From Chromatiales bacterium (GTDB taxonomy: Bacteria > Pseudomonadota > Gammaproteobacteria > JAHELT01): 48,217 bases of DNA. Numbering within the stretch: the first letter of the stretch is position 1; the number at the start of each line of letters is the position of its first letter. The stretch spans positions 2,452-50,668 of the forward strand of contig JAHELT010000015.1 in NCBI GenBank assembly GCA_024644045.1, in the 5' to 3' direction. The position numbers and the translations under genes were made by a program. Below, piece by piece: positions 36,197-44,405 of this stretch. The notes beneath the pieces are model-generated. The model was not told the origin of the DNA, ran no database searches, and saw only the letters and a list, made by a program, of their open reading frames with translations.

Positions 36197-36318
36197 CGGT
36201 CGCTCCCAGGGTGTGCCCGGGTGCAGTGTAACTCGAAAGACCACCCTGACGCGGCTTTGCGGGCCGCTCGAGCGGGCTGATAAACTGCCCCGGAGACGCT
36301 GCCCGGGGTGGGAGATCG

Positions 36319-36657
36319 ATGTTCGAGCAGATCGTAGAGGAACGGATTCTGGAAGCCCAGCGGCGCGGCGACTTCGACGGGTTGCCCGGCGCCGGGAAAC
36401 CGCTGCCCGCGGATCTGGACGATGCCGTACCCGAGGAGCTGCGGCTGGCTTACCGGGTGCTCAAGAATGCCGGCTGCAGTCCGCCGCAGCTGGGCGTGCG
36501 TAAGGAGCTGCTGCGCCTGAACGGGCTGCTCGCGGGCGCCACCGATGCGCAGGCGGCGGCCCGCATCGGGCGGCGCATGAGCCTGCTGGCGGCGAGGCTT
36601 GGGTTGCGTCCCGATACGCCTTATCATGATGCCCTGTGCGATCGCCTGCGCCGCTAG
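36319..36657 (+). CDS. DUF1992 (DnaJ-homologue subfamily C member 28-like) protein
   Basis: The 112-residue protein starts MFEQIVEERILEAQRRGDFDGLPGAGKPLP, the hallmark of DUF1992; the function is unknown and the family has no J-domain in bacteria. The remaining sequence is helical, with a repeated Leu pattern (RLNGLLAGATDAQAAARIGRRM). The GGGAG Shine-Dalgarno is 5 bp before the ATG. It stands alone between msrB and the FHA gene. Confidence 0.85.
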   Translation: MFEQIVEERILEAQRRGDFDGLPGAGKPLPADLDDAVPEELRLAYRVLKNAGCSPPQLGVRKELLRLNGLLAGATDAQAAARIGRRMSLLAARLGLRPDTPYHDALCDRLRR

Positions 36658-36728
36658 GGCGTTGTCTGTAACTTGGCGCTAACTTTGCTTATCCCGAGCC
36701 CTAAAGCCCTCTCAAAACCAGGCGTCCA

Positions 36729-37163
36729 ATGAGTCAACTCGGAAAACTGATCGTTTATTCGACGAAGCGCCGCAAACTGGCCGAGTACACGCTCGGGGAT
36801 CGCGTGTTCTTGATCGGCCGTGGCGAAAGCAACGACCTCACAATCTCAGATCCGCTGGTCAGCTCGCACCACTGTAAGATTTCCCCGACAATGCTGGAGC
36901 CGTTGCTGGAGGACATGAACAGCACCAACGGCACCTACGTGAACTTCAAGCGCGTCAAGCATCACGCGTTGAAAGATCAGGACATCATCATGTTCAAGAA
37001 TTACCTGATCAAGTTCATGCAGGACCCGAACGTCACGCTGGATCACCCGACCACCGAGATCGCCGAGGATACGATCACCAGCCTGAAGGACTGGTGGGCG
37101 CACCGTAATGACGGCGAGGGTAAGGCGCAGATCAGCGTGACCGTGCACCAGAAGGGCGTGTAG
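36729..37163 (+). CDS. FHA domain protein
   Basis: The 144-residue protein is nearly all FHA domain (about residues 5-85), with the phosphothreonine-binding pattern FLIGRGESNDL, SSHHCKIS and MNSTNGTYVNFKRV. A C-terminal part of about 55 residues (VTLDHPTTEIAEDTITSLKDWW...) follows. FHA domains read phosphothreonine in Ser/Thr kinase signalling or secretion systems; no kinase gene is adjacent. There is no signal peptide. It is convergent with a PilZ gene, 84 bp apart. Confidence 0.9.
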   Translation: MSQLGKLIVYSTKRRKLAEYTLGDRVFLIGRGESNDLTISDPLVSSHHCKISPTMLEPLLEDMNSTNGTYVNFKRVKHHALKDQDIIMFKNYLIKFMQDPNVTLDHPTTEIAEDTITSLKDWWAHRNDGEGKAQISVTVHQKGV

Positions 37164-37247
37164 AAAGTAAAGCGACCGGACTGCGCGGCGGGGCGTGTCT
37201 CAGGCGCTTTTTTAAGGTTTTCCGGCGGCCGGCCGCGCCCGGCGCGC

Positions 37248-37598
37248 TCAGATGACTACCATATCGCCGTTCTTTACGAGGGGTACCAGCGACTTGTTGG
37301 TGATCATGACACCTACACCGCCGTCGGCGGCGCGGGCGACGACCGCCTGCATGCATAGCGCTTTCTGACTCATCTTCGAGCCGCGGGCAAGCGGGAAGTG
37401 CATCTCGACGGTGGTGCCGACCGGCAACTCATCGTGCAAATCCGTTTCGATAAATGCGCCGGACGAGCAAAGATCCCGCAGTCTGCAGGTCGTCACGAAG
37501 TCGCCATCGACATACAGGTCGATGTGCTCGGCCGTCTCCTGGCGTTTCTCTGCACGCCGATCGGAGCGAGCCATAATGACGGATTCTAAATTAAGCAC
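37248..37598 (-). CDS. PilZ domain protein
   Basis: The 116-residue protein carries a PilZ domain. An N-terminal RRAEKRQ basic motif (residues 14-20) precedes the barrel (CRLRDLCSSGAFIETDLHDELPVGTTVEMHF), whose CSSGAF corresponds to the DxSxxG motif and is not perfectly canonical, so c-di-GMP binding is likely but not certain. GTG 37598 has GGAG 9 bp upstream; the internal ATG at 37574 (MARSDRRAEKRQ) has none, though it would still contain the whole domain. Confidence 0.8.
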   Translation of the reverse strand: MLNLESVIMARSDRRAEKRQETAEHIDLYVDGDFVTTCRLRDLCSSGAFIETDLHDELPVGTTVEMHFPLARGSKMSQKALCMQAVVARAADGGVGVMITNKSLVPLVKNGDMVVI

Positions 37599-37838
37599 GC
37601 CTGATCACTCCAGATTACATAGGGACAGTAATAGCAAGACGCTTGCCATCGGGCAAATCCGCATTACTGCGGGGTTAGCGGCCGTTGTGCCGATGTTCTA
37701 AGTTGCCAACTCGTTCGCGTGCGCCAGTCTTCTGGCGTCGGGTTCACGGCGCTTTTGCCTATTGGAAGCCGCTTCGCGATGTTGGATCATGTGGCCAGCG
37801 GCCTCCGCGCGGGGGTTGAATCGACGAGATCTGGTGCA

Positions 37839-38516
37839 ATGACAGACAAATCCTGCCTGCTGTTTCGAATAGTGACCATATTGGTCAGCCTGCTCGGCTT
37901 TTCCGCGACGCAGGCCGCGGAAATCAGTATCCGGGTAGTGGATGCGGCGAAACGCACGCCGCTCAGCGATGCCGGCGTTTGCCTCGGTACCCCGGCCGAT
38001 CCGCAGCAGTTCGGTGCTGTGCGTACGGACTCACAGGGCAGTGCGAGCTTCAGCGGGGTGCCCGCCACGCCCCTGATGCTGACCGTGTCGCGGGACCAGT
38101 ATCGCGGCTACCGGGTCCGCCACGGGGTGAAACGCTTCGACGTGGTCATAGAGGTCGGTCTGCAGACCGGCGGGCTCGGCCCGCTGTGCGAGGCGCCGCG
38201 CACAGCCAGCGCGGACCAGCAAACGCGCCTCTCGGTCAACCGCTTTTCGGTGAACGGCGGGCGGCGCGTGACCCGGCGGCGTGATGTGACCATCGCGGCG
38301 GTTGTGGCAGGCGCGCCCACGCACTACCGGGTGAGTGAGCAGGCTGACTTCGGCGATGCGCAATGGCTGCCCTATGCGCTGCCCGGGCGCTTCGAGCTGA
38401 GCCGCGCGCGTGGCAGGAAGACCGTGTACTTCCAGGTCCGGCGGTTCCGCGGCGAGGGGGATGCGAGCATGCAGAGCGTCTCGGAAGTGGCTCGGGCCGA
38501 AGTGGCTTTCGAATAG
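37839..38516 (+). CDS. Exported protein with carboxypeptidase-regulatory-like region
   Basis: The 225-residue protein has a signal peptide (MTDKSCLLFRIVTILVSLLG...TQAAE) and then a beta-rich region (ISIRVVDAAKRTPLSDAGVCLG, GSASFSGVPATPLMLTV), like a transthyretin-type or carboxypeptidase-regulatory fold with two Cys. A second beta-rich domain follows to the C-terminus (YFQVRRFRGEG..SVSEVARAEVAFE). The function is unknown; it is probably periplasmic or surface-located. The open frame extends to 37719, but ATG 37839 is the one that produces the signal peptide. The 240 bp upstream hold two small hairpins (TTGCC/GGGCAA and CCGCA/TGCGG around 37645-37675) and nothing else I can assign. Confidence 0.62.
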   Translation: MTDKSCLLFRIVTILVSLLGFSATQAAEISIRVVDAAKRTPLSDAGVCLGTPADPQQFGAVRTDSQGSASFSGVPATPLMLTVSRDQYRGYRVRHGVKRFDVVIEVGLQTGGLGPLCEAPRTASADQQTRLSVNRFSVNGGRRVTRRRDVTIAAVVAGAPTHYRVSEQADFGDAQWLPYALPGRFELSRARGRKTVYFQVRRFRGEGDASMQSVSEVARAEVAFE

Positions 38517-38616
38517 CCGGATGTCGCACCTCTGAGATCAGAAGTCGCGAGCCCTCGTCGCAGTTACGAGGCGCCGGTGAGAATGGCTGTCAGCGTTTTG
38601 AGATGCGCGTTCCCTG

Positions 38617-39141
38617 CTAAAGCAGGCAGCCGGCCAGGCGCTGGACAGTCGGATCGCGTACCGCGAGCGCGTCGAGAGAGCGCGCAGTCTCCAGCAGGTA
38701 TTCGCGGTTGGGGCCGCTGTGGCCGCGCGCGCGGCGCACGACCGCCAGCGCTTCGACGAACGGCAGCCGCCCGGCATACTGGTGGTGCGTCCGGTCGACG
38801 ATGAAGGCCAGCGCCTGGACCGGGCCGTGCGGCGTTGCCGCGCGCACCACGCGTGGCGCGTAGATGCGGTTGATCATTTCGCGCCGGTACAGATAATCCA
38901 GCGTGCGGGGTCTGGCGCCGGCGGCCACGCGATACGCCATTCCCAGCACGGAACCGCCCGCGTCCAGTCCGAACACCAGCCCCGGATTGTCCGGCCGGCC
39001 GCGATGATGCCACGACCACACGCACAGCGAGCGGTGATAACCGAACACCCGGGCGCGGTGCTGCTCCTCGAAGTCGAACCCTGGTCGCCAGAGCAGTGAG
39101 GCGTATCCGAATATCCACAAATCGCCGGGGAGCATTTGCAC
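38617..39141 (-). CDS. ChaC-family gamma-glutamylcyclotransferase
   Basis: The 174-residue ChaC homologue begins with LWIFGYASLLWRPGFDFEEQHRARVFGYHRSL, matching the GYGSLxWRPGF pattern apart from Gly to Ala in the loop. YRREMINRIYAPRVV contains the likely catalytic Glu. ChaC enzymes degrade glutathione to 5-oxoproline and Cys-Gly. The first ATG at 39141 fits. It lies 12 bp after a membrane protein gene on the same strand, so co-transcription is likely. Confidence 0.9.
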   Translation of the reverse strand: MQMLPGDLWIFGYASLLWRPGFDFEEQHRARVFGYHRSLCVWSWHHRGRPDNPGLVFGLDAGGSVLGMAYRVAAGARPRTLDYLYRREMINRIYAPRVVRAATPHGPVQALAFIVDRTHHQYAGRLPFVEALAVVRRARGHSGPNREYLLETARSLDALAVRDPTVQRLAGCLL

Positions 39142-39153
39142 GTCGCGGGGTTG

Positions 39154-39810
39154 TCAGGTCGTCGGACGCGAGATCGCCACGACGGCGTCGCCGGAATAGC
39201 GGAAAAACTGCTGCTGCTCGTCGCCGCGCTCATTCTCGAAACTGAGGCAGAAACGAAACGGCTGGTCGATGCCGTTGATGGTCTGCAGGGACACGGTCAC
39301 CGACTTCCAGCTGCCGACCTGATCGTTGGTGACGCGGGTCTGAGTGTCGCCTTCGGTAATCGCCATGACGCTGTGCGCAGGCCCGCCGACGTTGCGGAAC
39401 TCCACCTCCAACCAGTCGTCGACCACCTGGGTCGTGCGGTGGATGAATTCCGGGCTTACCTCTTCGCCTTCTATCACGCTGATGCTGTCGTCGCCGAGCG
39501 CCTTCACCTCGCCGGTGCTAAGGCCGCCGGCCTGGACGCTGTTCAGCATCAGGCGCACCTGCAGACTGAGCTCCTCCTGGCCGCGCGCGAACTCTGCCAG
39601 CCGGCGGTCGATCGCCTCGCGTTGCTGCACGTTGCCGACCAGCACCCACAGCAGCGCCGGCGGGGCGGACAGCCCGGCACAGATCGCGCCCAGCTCCGCC
39701 CCGGACATTGCGGCGAAGTAGGGACCCTGCTCGACCAGCATCCCGCCGGCCGCAAAGGTCCACAACACGCTCAGCCCTCGCGCGATGACGGACAGCGGAG
39801 AAAGAGCCAT
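39154..39810 (-). CDS. Membrane protein of unknown function
   Basis: The 218-residue protein has two hydrophobic segments (about residues 8-28 and 40-60) followed by a charged coiled-coil-like stretch (NVQQREAIDRRLAEFARGQEELS). A soluble beta-rich C-terminal domain of about 120 residues contains VEFRNVGGPAHSVMAITEGDTQTRV and FRFCLSFENERGDEQQQFF. I do not recognise the family. It is probably in the inner membrane. It is placed between the PA0069-type gene (45 bp upstream) and chaC. Confidence 0.6.
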   Translation of the reverse strand: MALSPLSVIARGLSVLWTFAAGGMLVEQGPYFAAMSGAELGAICAGLSAPPALLWVLVGNVQQREAIDRRLAEFARGQEELSLQVRLMLNSVQAGGLSTGEVKALGDDSISVIEGEEVSPEFIHRTTQVVDDWLEVEFRNVGGPAHSVMAITEGDTQTRVTNDQVGSWKSVTVSLQTINGIDQPFRFCLSFENERGDEQQQFFRYSGDAVVAISRPTT

Positions 39811-39854
39811 AGCGTCCGATTATCGGTAACGGGACCTATTTCGCAAGCCCCTTG

Positions 39855-40922
39855 CTACCACAGGTCGAGCTGGCCGGCCGCCGCCGCGGCCCCTCGAAAC
39901 CGGCTGCAATCGAGCTCGCGCCGGGTACGGTTCAAGCCGAGCTTGCGGCACTGGGCGGTGAACCGCTGGGCCATCAGGTCTGCGAACGGTCCGCGTCCGC
40001 GCATGCGCTGGCCCCACTGCGCGTCGTAGTCTTTGCCGCCGTGCAGCGATTGCACCACGCTCATTACGTGCTTTGCCTTCAACGGATAGTGTTGCTCGAG
40101 CCATTCCCGGAACAGCGCCTTTATCTGGTGCGGCAGCCGCAGGATGACGTATCCGGCGGACTCGGCGCCGGCCTGCGCCGCGGCTTCCAGCAGGTTCTCC
40201 ATCTCCGGTTCGTTGAGCGCGGGGATCAGGGGGGCGAACAGCATGCCGACCGGGATGCCGGCATCCGCCAGCGTGCGCAAGGCCGCCAGTCTGCGCGCCG
40301 GGGCGGTGGCGCGGGGCTCCATGCGCCGCGCCAGATCCCGGTCCATGGTGGTCAGCGATATCATCACGTGCACCAGGTTCTGGTGCGCCAGGTCCGCGAG
40401 AATGTCGATGTCGCGTTCGACCAGCGCGGACTTGGTGATCACGTACACGGGCTGGCTGAACTCGCGCATCGTCGCCAGCAGCTCGCGCGTAAGGCCGAGC
40501 TTGCGCTCGCTCGGCTGGTACGCATCGGTATTCACGCCGAGTGCGATCGGCCGGCAGCGGTAGCTGCGCGCGCTCAGCTCGGTGCGCAGCAGCTGAGCCG
40601 CCTGCGGCTTGTGAAACAACCGGGTCTCGAAATCCAGGCCGCTCGACAGGCCCAGGTACTCGTGCGTCGGTCGGGCGAAGCAGTACACGCAACCGTGCTC
40701 GCAGCCGCGATAAGGATTTATCGAGAGTTCGAACGGGATGTCGGGCGAGTCGTTGGTGGAGATGATCGACTTCGCGTGGTCGGGGGTCAGCGTGGTCCCG
40801 GGTGCCGTCTCGTCGCACTCGTCTATGTCCTCGAACGCCACGTGCTGCTGCGACTCGAAGCGTCCGTCCGGATTGGACAGGGCGCCACGGCCTTTGCGGT
40901 GATAAGTGTGGTGGTCGGTCAT
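39855..40922 (-). CDS. PA0069-family radical SAM protein
   Basis: The 355-residue protein has the family block SINPYRGCEHGCVYCFARPTHEYLG with cluster ligands Cys74, Cys78 and Cys81. It also has the characteristic N-terminus (KGRGALSNPDGRFE) and ALGVNTDAYQPSE, and ends in a short basic/Ala-rich tail. It belongs to the SplB-related COG1533 group annotated as DNA repair photolyase-like, but no reaction is established. The start is ATG 40922. It is divergent from the exported Nudix gene, with 75 bp between. Confidence 0.92.
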   Translation of the reverse strand: MTDHHTYHRKGRGALSNPDGRFESQQHVAFEDIDECDETAPGTTLTPDHAKSIISTNDSPDIPFELSINPYRGCEHGCVYCFARPTHEYLGLSSGLDFETRLFHKPQAAQLLRTELSARSYRCRPIALGVNTDAYQPSERKLGLTRELLATMREFSQPVYVITKSALVERDIDILADLAHQNLVHVMISLTTMDRDLARRMEPRATAPARRLAALRTLADAGIPVGMLFAPLIPALNEPEMENLLEAAAQAGAESAGYVILRLPHQIKALFREWLEQHYPLKAKHVMSVVQSLHGGKDYDAQWGQRMRGRGPFADLMAQRFTAQCRKLGLNRTRRELDCSRFRGAAAAAGQLDLW

Positions 40923-40997
40923 GGTTCACTCGCGGGGCGGCCGCCGGCAGCCCTTCCGGGGGTGCCGCGGGCGCCGCGCATTTGTAAGAATAACAGC

Positions 40998-41540
40998 ATG
41001 CGCCGAGCGTGTTGCATATCCCTGCTCCTGAGCTGCTGCGCCGGACTGCCGCCCGGCGTTCACGCCGCTGATCGAGTCCGTTCCGCGGGCTGTTACATCG
41101 CCGGCGAGCATGGGGTGGTAATGACAATCGGGCGCTTCGACGGCAAGCTGCAGCTTCCGGCCGGCGGGCGGGAGTCGGGAGAGTCCCCGCAATGCACCGC
41201 GCGCCGGGAGACGCTCGAGGAGACCGGTCTGGTGGTGCGCGTCGGGGAGCCCGTGGGCACCCAGAGCCGTGGCCGCTTCGTGCTGTTCCGTTGCGTGCCC
41301 GAGCAGCGCCTGACGCGCGATACGCGATTCGAGCCGCTGGACTTCCTCGAGGTCCGCGAAGTACTCATGCTCGATCCGCTCACCTCGCTCAGCGCGAAAG
41401 GGGTGCGTGTGGCAACACCCTGGCGCTTTCCCGAGGACCGCGATCTGCTGAGCGCACTGTTCCGCCGCGGTGTGGGCCGCTCCACCGAAATGCCCGCAGC
41501 GCTTGATTGTGCGGGCGAGGCGGCGCGCAATCCGTCGTGA
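40998..41540 (+). CDS. Exported Nudix hydrolase
   Basis: The 180-residue protein has an N-terminal signal peptide (MRRACCISLLLSCCAGLPPGVHA) and then a Nudix domain. The box is complete: Gly, five residues, Glu in GGRESGE, seven residues, then RETLEETGL (about residues 70-80). It also has a Cys-rich start. A periplasmic Nudix enzyme is uncommon, since most substrates are cytoplasmic; possible substrates are nucleotide sugars or lipid diphosphates. The long open frame upstream (from 39852) is antisense to the PA0069 gene and not real. Confidence 0.82.
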   Translation: MRRACCISLLLSCCAGLPPGVHAADRVRSAGCYIAGEHGVVMTIGRFDGKLQLPAGGRESGESPQCTARRETLEETGLVVRVGEPVGTQSRGRFVLFRCVPEQRLTRDTRFEPLDFLEVREVLMLDPLTSLSAKGVRVATPWRFPEDRDLLSALFRRGVGRSTEMPAALDCAGEAARNPS

Positions 41541-41561
41541 GCCGGACGCAGAGCGGGTAAT

Positions 41562-41870
41562 GCTTGCTTGTAGACGGTTCCGAGCGTGCGCGTTTATCAG
41601 TCGAATCAGGCGGTCAAGCATCTATCTGAGCAACATTGCCGAGTGACGCCTGGTACCTGTTCACTTTCAGAAAAAATCCGGCGTTGCAGATCGAACGATC
41701 TCCTTTGCACCCTGGTCCGGCTCTGCTTGCACAGGCGATAGTCCGATCTGCTTGGCCACATTTCCCCTGAGAAGACGACTGAATTGTCTGGAACAATTTG
41801 AACAGCGAGTCGCTGGCCCGCAGGGCGCAAGGCGCAGGGATGCCCGGAGTTATCCTTCATGCAATATGCA
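41562..41870 (-). repeat. Dispersed intergenic repeat, copy B
   Basis: This 309-bp homologue of copy A (16325-16599) is in the same orientation. It retains an extra stretch of about 22 bp (near 41722-41743) and a tandem GCAAGGC duplication near 41826. Its left end is degenerate compared with A, so the inverted repeat is imperfect. The right end lies 2 bp from the histidine kinase stop codon (41873). On the minus strand an open frame of about 70 codons runs through it (RASDSLFKLFQTIQSSSQ ... NRYQASLGNVAQIDA), ending in a TGA. Confidence 0.85.
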
Positions 41871-41872
41871 GG

Positions 41873-43165
41873 CTAACGTGGCAGCAGCACTTCCACGGTC
41901 GTGCCCTCGCTTGGTGCGCTGCGGATCGTCAGTCGACCACCATGCGCCTCGACGATACGTCTGCTCAGGTACAGGCCGAGTCCGATGCCCCCGGTGCCGC
42001 GATGGCGTGACGGGTCGACACGATAAAACGGTTCCGTCACCTTGGCCAGCTCATCCTCGGGAATGCCGTCCCCGCGGTCGCTGATCTGCAGGCGCACGCC
42101 ATCGGGTACCTCAGCGAGGTTGATTTCGACGTTCTCGCCGCCACCGTAGGTCAGCGCGTTCTGCAACAGATTGCGCAGCAGCACTTTGATGCGCGACGCA
42201 TCGAGCGACAGCGCCGGCACCGGTTGCTGCAGGTTCAGCGTCAAACGCTCGCGCTGCGCGGCAAAGCTCTCGTCAATCACCGCCTCGACCAGCGCCGGCA
42301 GGTCGCACGGCTCGCGCTGCAGCGCGCTGTGCCGCGAGCTCAAGCGCTCGCCCTCCAGCAGGTCCGCCACGATGCGCTCCATCTCATCGAGGTCATCGCG
42401 CAACGCGCGCGTATCGGTTTCCTCCAGCAGCTCCACGGCGAGCCGTGCCCGGGTAATCGGAGAGCGCAGCTCGTGACTGATCGCAAACAGCAGCTGACGT
42501 TTCGATTCGAGCATCTGCTCGACGTCGCCGGCCATGGCGTTGACCGCGCTCGCCAGCTCACCCAGCTCATCGCTGCGGCGTACCGCGATCCGATGCTGCA
42601 GCTCGCCCGCGCCGATGCGCTGCACGCCGTCGCGCAGCAGCCGCACCGGCGAAAACAGGCGGCGCACCGCAAGGTAGCAGCACAGCAGGATGACCAGCGA
42701 CCCGATGAGCAGAATGTGGCGCGAATGCGGGCGCTCGAAGTCATACCCGAAAGGCGGCGAAGCAAACACCACTGTGTATCCTTCGCGCTCGCTCCGCAGA
42801 TAGAAGCGCGGCCGCTGCCGCCAGGTACGCGCCTGCCCCTCAGCGTCGAAATCGAGTACCCGGCTGTCGGGGAAATCGGGGTGCGATGACCAGGTCCCCT
42901 GCGGCCCTTCCAGGCGGATGTCCAGGGGTGCCTGGTGCGTCAGGGCCAGTGCCCGTTCGCCGTCCGGAGGCGAGCCGAGGTCGCCGAGCAGGTAGTCCAC
43001 GTAAGCGCGCAGGTGTGCGCGCACCAGCTGACGGTACGGCCGTTCGGTTTCCACGAACGTGTCGGTGACGGCCTTCAGCGCACCGAACGCGATGGCTGTA
43101 GCCACAAAGATCAGCACCAGGCGCGCAAACAGCGAGCGCCGCAGCGAGGCCAGCAGGCGCTTCAT
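41873..43165 (-). CDS. Sensor histidine kinase, CpxA/EnvZ-like
   Basis: The 430-residue inner-membrane kinase has TM1 (about 12-32), a periplasmic domain of about 115 residues, TM2 (about 148-168), a HAMP region (SPVRLLRDGVQRIGAGELQHRI), and the phospho-acceptor His231 in AISHELRSPITRARL. An ATP-binding domain with NLLQNALTYG, DRGDGIP and GGIGLGLYLSRRIVEAHGG completes it. The signal is unknown; the periplasmic domain does not resemble a standard sensor by eye. ATG 43165 overlaps the regulator stop (ATGA). Repeat copy B directly follows its stop codon. Confidence 0.93.
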   Translation of the reverse strand: MKRLLASLRRSLFARLVLIFVATAIAFGALKAVTDTFVETERPYRQLVRAHLRAYVDYLLGDLGSPPDGERALALTHQAPLDIRLEGPQGTWSSHPDFPDSRVLDFDAEGQARTWRQRPRFYLRSEREGYTVVFASPPFGYDFERPHSRHILLIGSLVILLCCYLAVRRLFSPVRLLRDGVQRIGAGELQHRIAVRRSDELGELASAVNAMAGDVEQMLESKRQLLFAISHELRSPITRARLAVELLEETDTRALRDDLDEMERIVADLLEGERLSSRHSALQREPCDLPALVEAVIDESFAAQRERLTLNLQQPVPALSLDASRIKVLLRNLLQNALTYGGGENVEINLAEVPDGVRLQISDRGDGIPEDELAKVTEPFYRVDPSRHRGTGGIGLGLYLSRRIVEAHGGRLTIRSAPSEGTTVEVLLPR

Positions 43166-43866
43166 GTCAGCGCTTCGGCGATGAAGCGATAGCCCTTTCC
43201 CCGGATCGTCTTGATGAAGCGGGGTTGCTTGACGTCGTCGCCCAGTTTCTGGCGCAGGCGGCTCACCATGATGTCCACCGAGCGGGAAAAGACTGCAGCG
43301 TCCAGGCCGCGTAAGTGGTTCAGAATCTCGTCGCGGTGCAGCGTGCGCCGGCCGCTGGAAGCGAGCAGCACCAGCAGCTCGAACTCCATGGTGGTGAGGT
43401 CCAGCGGTTCGCCGTCCAGGCTGGCGGTGTGCCCCGCGGCGTCGATGCTGAGGCCTGCAAAGCGCAGCGGTGGCGCGTTAGCCGGCGGCGCGGCACGGGC
43501 CCGGCGCAGCACGTTCTTGACCCGGGCCAGCAGCTCACGCGGTTCGAAGGGCTTGGGCATGTAATCGTCGGCGCCGAGCTCCAGCCCCACGATCCGGTCC
43601 ATGACATCGCCGCGGGCGGTCAACATGATGATCGGCACCTCGCCCAGCTTGCGCAGTTCCCGGCACACCTCGAAGCCGTCCATTTCCGGCATCATCAGAT
43701 CGAGAATCACCAGGTCGGGTTGCTCGCGGGAAAACAGGCGCAGCCCGTCGCGCGGGTGCTGCGCGTGCGTCAGCTGCAGCTCGAAGCGCGCGAAGTACTC
43801 CTGCAGCAGCTCACCCAGGCGCCGGTCGTCATCGATCAGCAGGACGTCGGGCATGGTACGCATCAT
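43162..43866 (-). CDS. OmpR-family response regulator
   Basis: The 234-residue DNA-binding regulator has a receiver domain with LLIDDD (acidic pocket), phospho-acceptor Asp56 in VILDLMMPEMDG and Lys in MPKPFEPREL. A winged-helix effector domain follows (TTMEFELLVLLASSGRRTLHRDEIL ... VSRLRQKLGDD...IRGKGYRFI). It resembles CpxR/RstA-type regulators. ATG 43866 is listed; Met5 (43854) is an equally possible start. It is co-transcribed with the kinase. The GlcG gene lies 75 bp upstream on the same strand. Confidence 0.94.
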   Translation of the reverse strand: MMRTMPDVLLIDDDRRLGELLQEYFARFELQLTHAQHPRDGLRLFSREQPDLVILDLMMPEMDGFEVCRELRKLGEVPIIMLTARGDVMDRIVGLELGADDYMPKPFEPRELLARVKNVLRRARAAPPANAPPLRFAGLSIDAAGHTASLDGEPLDLTTMEFELLVLLASSGRRTLHRDEILNHLRGLDAAVFSRSVDIMVSRLRQKLGDDVKQPRFIKTIRGKGYRFIAEALT

Positions 43867-43941
43867 ACCGGCTGGCCCGAAGCGCGTGCCGCCGCCGTTA
43901 CACTCTGTTACAACCCCTGCCTCTTCAGGGCGCCCGCAGTG

Positions 43942-44385
43942 CTATCCGGCACTGGATTGCAGCCCGGCCGCCGCGATGCCGGCAGTCGCGCAAGCGGCGT
44001 CCGCATCGGACGTATCGCCGCTGACGCCGACCGCGCCCACCGCCTCGCCGTCCGCGCCGAGGATCAGCACGCCGCCGGCGACGGGCACGAAGCGCCCGCC
44101 GGCGGCCGCGGCAACCGCGGCCAGAAACGCGATCCGTTCGGCGTTGGCCTTGCCGATGGCTTCGCTGTCGAGGCCGATGCCGAGTGCAGCGTAGGCCTTG
44201 CCGCGGGCGACATCGAAGCGCAGCACGCCGCTGCCGTCCTCGCGCTCCATGGCTACCAGGTGACCGCCGGCATCGAGCACCACCACGGTCAGCGGGTTGA
44301 GGTTCTTCTCGCGGCCTGCCGCCAGCGCGCCTTGCACGATCTGCTTGGCCCGCTCGAGCTCGAGACTGACAACCAGTTTAGGCAT
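43942..44385 (-). CDS. GlcG/HbpS-type protein
   Basis: The 147-residue protein belongs to the GlcG/HbpS heme-degrading-like family (PF03928): LELERAKQIVQGALAAGREKNLNPLTVVVLDAGGHLVAMEREDG, then RGKAYAAL and GGRFVPVAGGVLI...GAVGVSGDTSDADAACA. HbpS binds heme, whereas GlcG of the glycolate locus is functionally obscure. There is no signal peptide. GAGGAG lies 6 bp before the ATG. It is part of the all-minus gene run, 20 bp after the GFA gene. Confidence 0.9.
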   Translation of the reverse strand: MPKLVVSLELERAKQIVQGALAAGREKNLNPLTVVVLDAGGHLVAMEREDGSGVLRFDVARGKAYAALGIGLDSEAIGKANAERIAFLAAVAAAAGGRFVPVAGGVLILGADGEAVGAVGVSGDTSDADAACATAGIAAAGLQSSAG

Positions 44386-44405
44386 GTAAGCTCCTCGTCG
44401 TTGGT

